From positions 1,690,056 to 1,754,055 of the forward strand of contig NZ_KI911563.1 of the NCBI RefSeq assembly GCF_000515335.1: a stretch of 64,000 nt of DNA, in the 5' to 3' direction. The notes beneath the pieces are model-generated. The model ran no database searches. It saw nothing but the letters and a program-made list of their open reading frames with translations, and was not told the origin of the DNA. The first letter of the stretch is position 1, and each line of letters opens with the position of its first letter. The translations under genes and the position numbers were made by a program. This document shows, in pieces, positions 8,774-15,233 of the stretch. This stretch comes from Cohnella panacarvi Gsoil 349. Its GTDB lineage: Bacteria; Bacillota; Bacilli; Paenibacillales; Paenibacillaceae.

Positions 8774-9832
8774 TCAATCTCGCGTTCGCCTGTCCGCCAC
8801 CGTCTGCCGTTCGACAAGTTCGGGCTTCGCCATGACCAGACGCCCCGGCTTCCCTTCGAACAATTCGTTCAGTAGGGGGACGACCGACGATTGACCATGC
8901 CTGATCGTCGTTAGCGGAGGGTTGATGAATTTCGCGAGCAAGTCGTCGTCATACCCGATGACGGAGAAATCCTCCGGCACGCGTAGCCCGCCCTTCTGCA
9001 AATTGGAGATCGCGCCGGTCGCCATCAGATCGTTCGCGCCGAACACCGCCGTCATCTCCGGATGGGCTTCGCGCAGCTTCATCAATGCCGCTTCACCGCT
9101 TGCGGCGGTAAAGTTGCCCTCGGCGACAAGGCTGGCAGGATGGATGATTCCGTACTCCGCAAGCGCTTCCACGAATCCTTGATATCGTTGTTTGCAGATC
9201 CGCAAATGCGACGGGCCGTTTATGTACCCGATGACCCGATGACCGGCTTCCAACAATCTTCTTCCGGCAATCCGGCCTCCTTCCGTATCGTCGGATAAGA
9301 CCGACGAGCAATGCGGACCTAAGACGCCCTCGAAATTGACGCACGGCACTTGGATTCGCAGCGCTTCTCTCGTGAGCGGATGATGCTCGTCAAAGGCGGG
9401 AAACAGGACACACCCTTCAAGGTTGCGAGACTGAACGCTCTCTATCAGTCTTTGTCCTTCGTATACGACGAGAGGAACAAAGTAGAATATCACATCTTTT
9501 CCATACTTTTGAATGCTTTTCTGAATCGACGAGAACATATCCCCGAAAGACATGTTGTCATGCTCGAATTCCGGGACGTAAACCCCGATCAGATTGCTGC
9601 GCTTACCTACGAGCTGCTGCGCGCCCATGTTCGGCACGTAGCCCATCTCCTTGGCCGTCTTCTCGACAAGCTTCCTCGTCTCCGGATTAACGCCAGGAAC
9701 GCCGTTCAGCGCTCTGGACACCGTGCTGGCGGATAGCCGCAGCGCTTCGGCGATCGCTTTGATGCCGACCTCGCGGGAGGCGAGCGCTTCTCTCCGTCCG
9801 CTATTGCCGCTGCCTCCATTAGAGATGGTCAT
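8774..9832 (-). CDS. LacI family transcriptional repressor
   Basis: This 352-aa regulator has an N-terminal LacI helix-turn-helix (GIKAIAEALRLSASTVSRAL then NGVPGVNPETRKLVEKTAKEMGY, about residues 23-65). A periplasmic-binding-protein-like sensor core follows (NLIGVYVPEF, LEGCVLFP, GRRLLEAGHRVIGYINGP, FGANDLMATGAI, FSVIGYDDDLLAKFINPPLTTI). It is the first gene of the exporter operon, and a perfect palindrome covers its own promoter, so autoregulation together with the exporter is likely. LacI proteins usually sense sugars or nucleosides. Control of a MacB-like exporter is unusual, and the ligand is unknown. The Shine-Dalgarno before the ATG is weak (GGGCGGG). Confidence 0.93.
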   Translation of the reverse strand: MTISNGGSGNSGRREALASREVGIKAIAEALRLSASTVSRALNGVPGVNPETRKLVEKTAKEMGYVPNMGAQQLVGKRSNLIGVYVPEFEHDNMSFGDMFSSIQKSIQKYGKDVIFYFVPLVVYEGQRLIESVQSRNLEGCVLFPAFDEHHPLTREALRIQVPCVNFEGVLGPHCSSVLSDDTEGGRIAGRRLLEAGHRVIGYINGPSHLRICKQRYQGFVEALAEYGIIHPASLVAEGNFTAASGEAALMKLREAHPEMTAVFGANDLMATGAISNLQKGGLRVPEDFSVIGYDDDLLAKFINPPLTTIRHGQSSVVPLLNELFEGKPGRLVMAKPELVERQTVADRRTRD

Positions 9833-9901
9833 ACCCGCCCGGCAAGCCCGTTTTTGAGCTTCCGCATGACGTCACTCCCCCCGTTTTTCAAGCTCGAAAG
9901 G

Positions 9902-9923
9902 TTGTTGCAAACGTTTGCAACAA
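9902..9923. promoter_or_regulatory. Perfect 22-bp palindromic operator (LacI-type; also fits cre)
   Basis: Two 11-nt arms, TTGTTGCAAAC and GTTTGCAACAA, form a perfect palindrome with a central CG, as in LacI-family operators. It sits just downstream of the -10 of the lacI promoter, across the expected transcription start, an ideal position for repression. The inner TGCAAACGTTTGCA also fits the catabolite-responsive consensus TGNAANCGNTNNCA, so CcpA could bind instead of, or as well as, the local repressor. Confidence 0.85.
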
Positions 9924-9933
9924 AGTCACTTTT

Positions 9934-9962
9934 ACTATATATGGGAAGTAAAATTCTGTCAA
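9934..9962 (-). promoter_or_regulatory. Sigma-A promoter of the lacI-exporter operon
   Basis: On the minus strand TTGACA (9957-9962) is followed by exactly 17 nt and TATAGT (9934-9939). The transcription start should fall near 9927, next to the palindromic operator. Confidence 0.85.
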
Positions 9963-9973
9963 ACCTATAGCAA

Positions 9974-10018
9974 TAGAAAACCGCCCTCGCGCGGCACGTG
10001 TTAGCCGGCGACGGCGGT
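9974..10018 (-). terminator. Terminator of first secreted paralog
   Basis: Arms AACCGCC and GGCGGTT enclose a GC-rich loop, followed on the minus strand by TTTTC. It lies just after the stop of the 10042-10584 gene. A diverged copy lies after the paralog gene upstream. Confidence 0.7.
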
Positions 10019-10041
10019 TCGATATTCGGTTCCTCTAACCG

Positions 10042-10584
10042 TTACGGTAATATCCAAGCCTCAATGAAATGATTGATCGCGTCTAGATCGGACTGTAAGA
10101 AACCCACCTCTTGTACGATTAGAGCGGCATCAAAGCCCATTTGGCTTCTATACTTCGAATAGTTATTGAGTTCGTCCCATGTTACGGAGGTTCTATTCCA
10201 ATCCTTCAAAAACTTGTCCAAAACGGCGCGATAATAACTATAGTTCTTCGCAAATTCATCAATATATTCACGCAATTCGGTGTAGTCGAGGCTCTCGCGA
10301 ATATTCAAGGTAAACGACCTGATGCCCGTCGCATGCAACCCGCTCGGACTGTATTCGATTTCCGTGGCGCATTTAAACGTATAATACTTGGCAATAAACC
10401 CGGAGTAGCTGCACACGTTCGGCACTCCTCCCTTAACTCCCGGAAACGGCTTGTCCGCGAAACTTCTGGCAGGCGCGGGTTCATACGGAGAAGGCGTAAT
10501 TACTTTGGCGGCAACCGCCTGCCCCAGCACGCCTAGCACCAATACGATAAGCAATACGGACGACATTAACACTTTACGGTTCAT
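10042..10584 (-). CDS. Secreted protein of unknown function, tandem paralog 1
   Basis: The 180-aa protein begins with a Sec signal peptide (MNRKVLMSSVLLIVLVLGVL then GQAVA-A, cleavage about residue 26). Mature sequence marks are KPFPGVKGGVPNVCSYSG, two cysteines (CSYS and KCATEIEY, possibly a disulfide), and a helical C-terminal half rich in Tyr/Leu/Asp (DYTELREYIDEFAKNYSYYR, LDKFLKDWNRTSVTWDELNNY) ending in an AINHFIEAWI-like helix. The next gene upstream has the same layout and length, so this is a tandem duplication. I recognise no family. An extracellular or wall-associated role is all that can be inferred. Confidence 0.75.
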   Translation of the reverse strand: MNRKVLMSSVLLIVLVLGVLGQAVAAKVITPSPYEPAPARSFADKPFPGVKGGVPNVCSYSGFIAKYYTFKCATEIEYSPSGLHATGIRSFTLNIRESLDYTELREYIDEFAKNYSYYRAVLDKFLKDWNRTSVTWDELNNYSKYRSQMGFDAALIVQEVGFLQSDLDAINHFIEAWILP

Positions 10585-10627
10585 TCGATAATCCTCCTCG
10601 TTCTCTGCATCCTTATGATGGATAGAA

Positions 10628-10658
10628 AACCACCCTCACACGGCGCATGCTAGCCGGC
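10628..10658 (-). terminator. Terminator of second secreted paralog (diverged copy)
   Basis: On the minus strand ACCGCC pairs with GGGTGGT, with one G-U pair, and TTTTC follows. The sequence is a recognisable copy of the terminator at 9974-10018, including the shared TAGCCGGCGACGGCGGT, showing that the duplication unit included the terminator. Confidence 0.55.
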
Positions 10659-10723
10659 GACGGCGGTGATCGGAATAATTTCGGTATAGTTTCTTCTGTT
10701 TCGATTAACGATTCTTTTCTCCG

Positions 10724-11266
10724 TTACGGCGCTACCCAAAAATCGATTTCATTATTAATATACTCGATTTGCCCCTCTAAATATTGCCAATTAATGAGGG
10801 CAAGTTTCGCATAAGAGCCTACTATATCTGCATTTCTCGCATAGTATTTGAGCTCGTTCCATGTTAATGAGGCCCTGTTCAACTCCTCCAAAAGCAAGCT
10901 CAATTCACGAAGATAGTTCTGATACATGGATACAAGGTTATCAATGTCTTCACGCAAATATCTAAGAGTTAACTTGTCCTCGAATATATTCAGATCGAAT
11001 GTCCTTTTGTCTATTGCGTAAAACCCGTACGGACTATAATTAATATCTTGGGCGCATGTTATAGTAAAAAATGTTTGATTCGGACTGGAGTAGCTGCACA
11101 TATACGGCACCCCGCCCTTGACCCCCGGCAACGGCTGACCAATGATTCCACCGGAAGCGATTTTATTCCGGGAATACACAATTCCGTTGGCAGCAACCGC
11201 TTGCCCCAGCACGCCCAGCGCCAATACGATACTCATAACAATCGAAATAAACATATTTCTTCTCAC
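10724..11266 (-). CDS. Secreted protein of unknown function, tandem paralog 2
   Basis: The protein is 180 aa from the GTG at 11266, which has GGAGG 9 nt upstream. Longer frames lack a site. A signal peptide (MRRNMFISIVMSIVLALGVL then GQAVA) is followed by QPLPGVKGGVPYMCSYSS, a second Cys in ITCAQDINYSPYGFYAID, and a helical C-terminus (LLLEELNRASLTWNELKYYA). Order, length and both cysteines match paralog 1, but the DNA is much more AT-rich, so the copies have diverged substantially or differ in origin. Function unknown. Confidence 0.72.
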   Translation of the reverse strand: MRRNMFISIVMSIVLALGVLGQAVAANGIVYSRNKIASGGIIGQPLPGVKGGVPYMCSYSSPNQTFFTITCAQDINYSPYGFYAIDKRTFDLNIFEDKLTLRYLREDIDNLVSMYQNYLRELSLLLEELNRASLTWNELKYYARNADIVGSYAKLALINWQYLEGQIEYINNEIDFWVAP

Positions 11267-11533
11267 ACGATATTCCCTCCAATACGTTGAATTGAGACGA
11301 CATTTCAGCAAAAGCTATTATGGCTCCTCCAACACAGCTTAACAACAACAATTAATTAATCCATCCAACAAAAGTCCTTTTTTGATAAATATGTAAAAAC
11401 GACTAGGTTTAGTTCATTTTCTTTCGGTCCGTAAGCGAATAGTCGCATGTCATTTCATCATTCACATCATTAAACATTGGAATAGATACTCATGACAGTC
11501 GCCATAAACATTTTTAGTTAGATGGAGTGTCTA

Positions 11534-11562
11534 TTGAGAAAATTATTTTCATTTTATATAAT
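11534..11562 (+). promoter_or_regulatory. Sigma-A promoter of the rpiR-nagB-nagA operon
   Basis: TTGAGA (11534-11539), a 17-nt spacer and a consensus TATAAT (11557-11562). The start would fall near 11570, between the two palindromic repeats. It lies 42 nt upstream of the rpiR ATG. Confidence 0.82.
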
Positions 11563-11583
11563 ATAATTACGAAATTAATTTTC
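11538..11583. promoter_or_regulatory. Paired palindromic operators around the nag promoter
   Basis: GAAAATTATTTTC (11538-11550) is a perfect 13-nt palindrome overlapping the -35 and spacer. GAAATTAATTTTC (11571-11583) is a near-identical copy with one arm mismatch, at the transcription start. The centres are 33 bp apart, close to three helical turns, so two dimers could bind the same face. The natural candidate is the RpiR-type protein encoded immediately downstream. Confidence 0.7.
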
Positions 11584-11603
11584 TCTCAAAGCGTGGTGCG
11601 ACC

Positions 11604-12470
11604 ATGAGCTTACTGAATGCGATTCGCGAAAAGTTGGAAACCCTTCACCCGAAGGAGCGCAGGCTCGCGGACTTCGTGCTGTCCGACCCCTCGGCAGCCG
11701 TCCAAATGACGATCACGGAGCTCTCCGGCCATTCGGGCAGCAGCACGGCGACGATATCGCGGTTCTGTAAGTCGTTCCAATGCCAGAACTTCCCCGAATT
11801 CAAACGCAAGCTTGCTACCGAGCTCGTTCAACTTACGGCGACGCCGAACCAATATCAGGATATCGTCGCCGGCAATCCGCTGTCGGACATCGTGCACGCG
11901 ATAACGGCGAACCACATGAGGTCGCTCACCGATACGACGAGGCTGCTCGACGTCGCCCAGCTCAAATCGGCGATCGCGGCGCTGCACGCGGCCGGACGAA
12001 TCGACCTGTACGGCTCGGGGACGTCCGGAATCGTCGCGCAGGACTTGTTCCACAAGCTGATCCGAATCGGCAAAGCGGCGGCCGCGTTCTCGGACCCGCA
12101 CATGCAGCTTACGTCAGCGGCTTCGCTCGCCTCCCGCGACGTAGCGGTAGGCATTTCCTATTCCGGCGAGACGCTAGAGACGATTCACTCGCTTCGCACC
12201 GCCGCCGAGCAAGGCGCGACGACGATATCGATCACGAAGTACGGTTCGAACGGCTTGGCCGATACCGCGTCGATCCGGCTGTTCACTTCCTCTGCGGAAG
12301 CCGGGATGCGGCGCGGCGACATGGCTTCGCGAATCGCGCAGCTGCACATCGTCGATATTCTGTTCACGGGACTCGTCAGCGAGCATTTCGAGGAATACGT
12401 GCCGCGGTTGGAGCGGTCTTTTCAGACGGTTACGCATTATACGGGCAAAAAGGAGAAATCGACGCGATGA
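11604..12470 (+). CDS. MurR/RpiR family transcriptional regulator
   Basis: The 288-aa regulator has an N-terminal RpiR helix-turn-helix (PKERRLADFVLSDPSAAVQ, then MTITELSGHSGSSTATISRF, about residues 15-60). A C-terminal SIS sugar-phosphate-binding domain follows (GRIDLYGSGTSGIVAQDL near 133, VAVGISYSGETLETI near 180, ITKYGSNGLADTASI). It overlaps nagB by ATGA, so regulator and enzymes form one operon. The likely effector is an amino-sugar phosphate such as GlcNAc-6-P or GlcN-6-P, by analogy with other RpiR regulators of nag/mur genes. This differs from the GntR-type NagR/YvoA regulator of Bacillus subtilis. Confidence 0.93.
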   Translation: MSLLNAIREKLETLHPKERRLADFVLSDPSAAVQMTITELSGHSGSSTATISRFCKSFQCQNFPEFKRKLATELVQLTATPNQYQDIVAGNPLSDIVHAITANHMRSLTDTTRLLDVAQLKSAIAALHAAGRIDLYGSGTSGIVAQDLFHKLIRIGKAAAAFSDPHMQLTSAASLASRDVAVGISYSGETLETIHSLRTAAEQGATTISITKYGSNGLADTASIRLFTSSAEAGMRRGDMASRIAQLHIVDILFTGLVSEHFEEYVPRLERSFQTVTHYTGKKEKSTR

Positions 12471-13210
12471 ACATTCTGACATTCGACAGCGACGGCAAAT
12501 TAAACGAAGCCGCCGCGGGCATTATTATAGGCACGGTTCAGACGACTCCGCGCGCCGTGCTGGGCTTGGCAACGGGAGGCACGCCGGTCGGCATTTACGG
12601 GGAAGTCGTAAAGGAATTCAAGCGGGGCATGATCAGCTTCCGGAACGCGGTATCGTTCAATCTGGACGAATACGTGAATATTCCGGCCGATCATCCCGAA
12701 AGCTATCATTCCTATATGAACCAGCATCTGTTCTCCCATATCGATCTTCCCGCATCCCAGCGCTATATCCCGAACGGCAACGCTCCCGATCCGGAAGCGG
12801 AATGCCTGCGATACGACTCGCTGATCGAACAGGCGGGCCAGATCGATCTTCAATTGCTCGGACTCGGCCATAACGGGCATATCGGCTTTAACGAGCCCGC
12901 TCATGCCCTGATTCGCGGTACGCACGTCGTTGATCTGGCAGAGGAAACGCGCGAAGCGAACGCCCGGTTCTTCGACTCGATCGACGAGGTGCCGAAGCAG
13001 GCGCTTACGATGGGGGTAGGGACGATTCTGAAAGCGAAGAAAATATTGCTCGTCGTCAAAGGCGCGGACAAAGCCGATATCGTCGCGCGCGCGCTGCAAG
13101 GACCGATTACGACGGATTGCCCGGCCTCGCTGCTGCAGACGCATCCGAACCTGGTCGTCCTGCTCGACGAACCGGCGGCATCGAAGCTGAAGCAGGAGAA
13201 CCGCCAATGA
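12467..13210 (+). CDS. nagB: Glucosamine-6-phosphate deaminase
   Basis: NagB converts glucosamine-6-phosphate to fructose-6-phosphate plus ammonia in the cytoplasm. The 247-aa protein shows ATGGTP (35-40, phosphate binding), FNLDEYV (64-70, with the catalytic Asp) and GLGHNGHIGFNEP (132-144, containing the Asp/His/Glu active-site set). The ATG overlaps the rpiR stop (ATGA) and has AAGGAG 11 nt upstream. A longer open frame upstream is a shadow of rpiR. Downstream it overlaps nagA in the same way, so the three genes should be translationally coupled. Confidence 0.96.
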   Translation: MNILTFDSDGKLNEAAAGIIIGTVQTTPRAVLGLATGGTPVGIYGEVVKEFKRGMISFRNAVSFNLDEYVNIPADHPESYHSYMNQHLFSHIDLPASQRYIPNGNAPDPEAECLRYDSLIEQAGQIDLQLLGLGHNGHIGFNEPAHALIRGTHVVDLAEETREANARFFDSIDEVPKQALTMGVGTILKAKKILLVVKGADKADIVARALQGPITTDCPASLLQTHPNLVVLLDEPAASKLKQENRQ

Positions 13211-14382
13211 GAGCTCCCGACACCGGCAAGTTCTTAATCGTCGGCGCCGACATCGTAACCGAGGACCAAGTGATCGAGAACGGCTGGCTTCTTGTCAGCG
13301 ACGGCAGGATCGAGTCGATCGGAGACGATTCGAGCTCCGCCCCAGCGGCGCCGGAGCATGAAATCGTAGACGCCCAAGGCGGCATCGTACTGCCTGGATT
13401 CATCGACGTGCACGTGCATGGCGGCGCCGGGCACGACTTCATGGACGCGGATCGGGACGAATTGCTCGCGATTACCCGATTCCACGCGGAGCATGGCACG
13501 ACGGGGCTATTGGCCACGTCTTTAACGGCGGCAAGGGATGAATTGACCGCCGTGTTGGAACGGGTGAACGCCTTCATGTCGGAACCGATGCCTTATTCGC
13601 AGGTGCTCGGCGTGCACTTCGAAGGTCCGTTCATCAGCGAATCGTGGAAAGGCGCGCAGAATCCGGCTTACATCGTGCCTCCCCAGCCGGAGTGGCTGGA
13701 AGCATGGACGGCGCGTTTCCCCGGCGTGATCAAGATCCAGACGCTCGCGCCGGAATCGGAAGGCGCGTTAGCTTACATCGGACTGCTGGCGCGGCACGGC
13801 ATCGTTCCGAGCTGCGGACATACGGACGCGACGTACGAACGGATCGTAGCGGCCGCCGACCATGGCTTGCGGCATGCGGTTCACACGTTTAACGCGATGC
13901 GAGCCTTCCACCACCGCGAGCCCGGCACGGTCGGAGCCGTGCTTACGGACAAGCGCATCATGGCCGAAGTGATCGCGGACGGGCATCACGTTCATCCTGC
14001 CGGCATTAAGATGCTTACCGCTGCCAAAGGCGAGGATAACGTCATGCTCGTGACCGACGCCATGGCTGCCGCCGGCATGCCGGACGGCGACTACGAGCTT
14101 GGCGGCTTGCCCGTCCGCATGACGTGCGGCGTCGCCCGTCTGAAAGCTTCCGGCAACCTCGCGGGAAGCACGCTCACGATGATCGAAGCGTTCCGCTACA
14201 TCGTTCGCGAGATCGGCATTCCGCTAGTCGGTGCGAGCAAGATGGCGAGCTTGAACCCGGCCCGCCAGCTCGGGGTCGACGGCGACCGCGGGGCGATCGC
14301 TCCGGGCAAGCGGGCCGACCTGCTGCTGACGGACGACTCCCTTAAGCTTAGGCATGTATGGATCGGCGGCAAGTCGATCTGA
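13207..14382 (+). CDS. nagA: N-acetylglucosamine-6-phosphate deacetylase
   Basis: NagA removes acetate from GlcNAc-6-P, feeding NagB. The 391-aa amidohydrolase has the HxH metal motif (FIDVHVHGG, 65-73), GVHFEGPFIS (135-144, the metal-binding Glu), SCGHTDATYE, AVHTFNAMRAFHHREPG, DGHHVHP, and TDAMAAAGMPDG with the catalytic Asp. The ATG overlaps the nagB stop and has AGGAGA upstream. Together the operon handles amino sugars from chitin or cell-wall turnover. No transporter gene lies next to it, so uptake must be encoded elsewhere. Confidence 0.96.
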   Translation: MRAPDTGKFLIVGADIVTEDQVIENGWLLVSDGRIESIGDDSSSAPAAPEHEIVDAQGGIVLPGFIDVHVHGGAGHDFMDADRDELLAITRFHAEHGTTGLLATSLTAARDELTAVLERVNAFMSEPMPYSQVLGVHFEGPFISESWKGAQNPAYIVPPQPEWLEAWTARFPGVIKIQTLAPESEGALAYIGLLARHGIVPSCGHTDATYERIVAAADHGLRHAVHTFNAMRAFHHREPGTVGAVLTDKRIMAEVIADGHHVHPAGIKMLTAAKGEDNVMLVTDAMAAAGMPDGDYELGGLPVRMTCGVARLKASGNLAGSTLTMIEAFRYIVREIGIPLVGASKMASLNPARQLGVDGDRGAIAPGKRADLLLTDDSLKLRHVWIGGKSI

Positions 14383-14389
14383 TTCCATA

Positions 14390-14430
14390 CGGAAGCTCCT
14401 GCGCGTACGCCGCCGGAGCTTCCGTTTCGT
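14390..14430 (+). terminator. Terminator of the nag operon
   Basis: CGGAAGCTCC (14390-14399) and GGAGCTTCCG (14415-14424) form a perfect 10-bp stem with a 15-nt loop, followed by TTTCGTT. It starts 7 nt after the nagA stop. Confidence 0.85.
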
Positions 14431-14447
14431 TCGCCGCAATATCCCAT

Positions 14448-14484
14448 GGAAAACGTTTCAAGAACCGACAATTTCACTTATAAT
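14448..14484 (+). promoter_or_regulatory. Possible promoter of the two-component operon with cre-like dyad
   Basis: A good -10 TATAAT (14479-14484) is preceded at 17 nt by a poor -35, TTTCAA (14456-14461). GGAAAACGTTTCAA (14448-14461) overlaps the -35 and resembles a catabolite-responsive element with two mismatches. Both readings are tentative. Confidence 0.4.
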
Positions 14485-14526
14485 ACGACTTAGACGAAAT
14501 ACACCAAGCAGATTGAGGTGACTTCC

Positions 14527-15210
14527 ATGATCCGAATCGTCATTGCAGACGATCAGAGGCTCATGCGCGACGGGTTGCATACGATGATCGGCCTTACCGA
14601 AGACATGGAAGTCGTCGGCCTCGCCGAAACCGGCGCCAAGGCTGTCGAGCTCGTCGCCCTCCATCGTCCCGACCTTGTGCTCATGGATATTCAAATGCCC
14701 GAGATGGACGGAATCGTCGCCACGAAGCGGATCCGGGAGCAATATCCCGACACGGAAGTGCTTATCTTAACGACATACGCCGAGGATAACTATATTATCG
14801 ATGCGCTTGTATACGGCGCCAAAGGCTTCCTGCTCAAGGATTTGCCCGGCGAGACGATCATGACCGCCATCCGCGACACCATGGCGGGCTCGCTGCTCAT
14901 GCCTCCTGCGATCGCCGCCAAGCTTGCCTCGCGCCTGAACTTTCTCTCATCGACCGCTCCGGCGCCTCCGCATGCATCGAATTCGCTAAGAACGGCATCG
15001 GTGTTGGACGCCTACGCTTTTACGGACCGGGAGAAAGACATCATCATCCGCATGGCCGAAGGCAAAAGCAATCGGGAAATCGCGTCCGAGCTGTTCATCA
15101 GCGAGGGCACTATCCGCAATTATATCAGCATCATCTATAACAAGATCGGCGTCAACGACCGCCTGAAAGCCGTCACTTTGCTTAGAGAATGGCTGCAGCG
15201 GGACAGCTGA
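14527..15210 (+). CDS. NarL/LuxR-family response regulator
   Basis: The 227-aa regulator has an N-terminal receiver: acidic pocket IADDQ, phosphoacceptor Asp in LVLMDIQMPEMDG near residue 54, then ILTTYAE and the KGFLLKD lysine. A Ser/Pro/Ala linker leads to a C-terminal LuxR helix-turn-helix (FTDREKDIIIRMAEGKSNRE, then IASELFISEGTIRNYISIIY). A GTG at 14518 overlaps the Shine-Dalgarno (GAGGTG), so the ATG at 14527 is chosen. The downstream hybrid kinase ends in a HisKA_3-type core, the kinase class that normally partners LuxR-type regulators. Confidence 0.94.
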   Translation: MIRIVIADDQRLMRDGLHTMIGLTEDMEVVGLAETGAKAVELVALHRPDLVLMDIQMPEMDGIVATKRIREQYPDTEVLILTTYAEDNYIIDALVYGAKGFLLKDLPGETIMTAIRDTMAGSLLMPPAIAAKLASRLNFLSSTAPAPPHASNSLRTASVLDAYAFTDREKDIIIRMAEGKSNREIASELFISEGTIRNYISIIYNKIGVNDRLKAVTLLREWLQRDS

Positions 15211-15233
15211 AGCACGCTGACGGGGGACTATTC

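Larger units (their letters stand above)
11267..11603. other. Intergenic region between paralog 2 and the nag operon
   Basis: This 337-bp AT-rich divergent spacer holds the strong plus-strand promoter and paired palindromes of the rpiR-nag operon at its right end (11534-11583). In the left two thirds (11290-11530) I see no gene and no clear minus-strand promoter for the secreted paralog. Confidence 0.6.
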
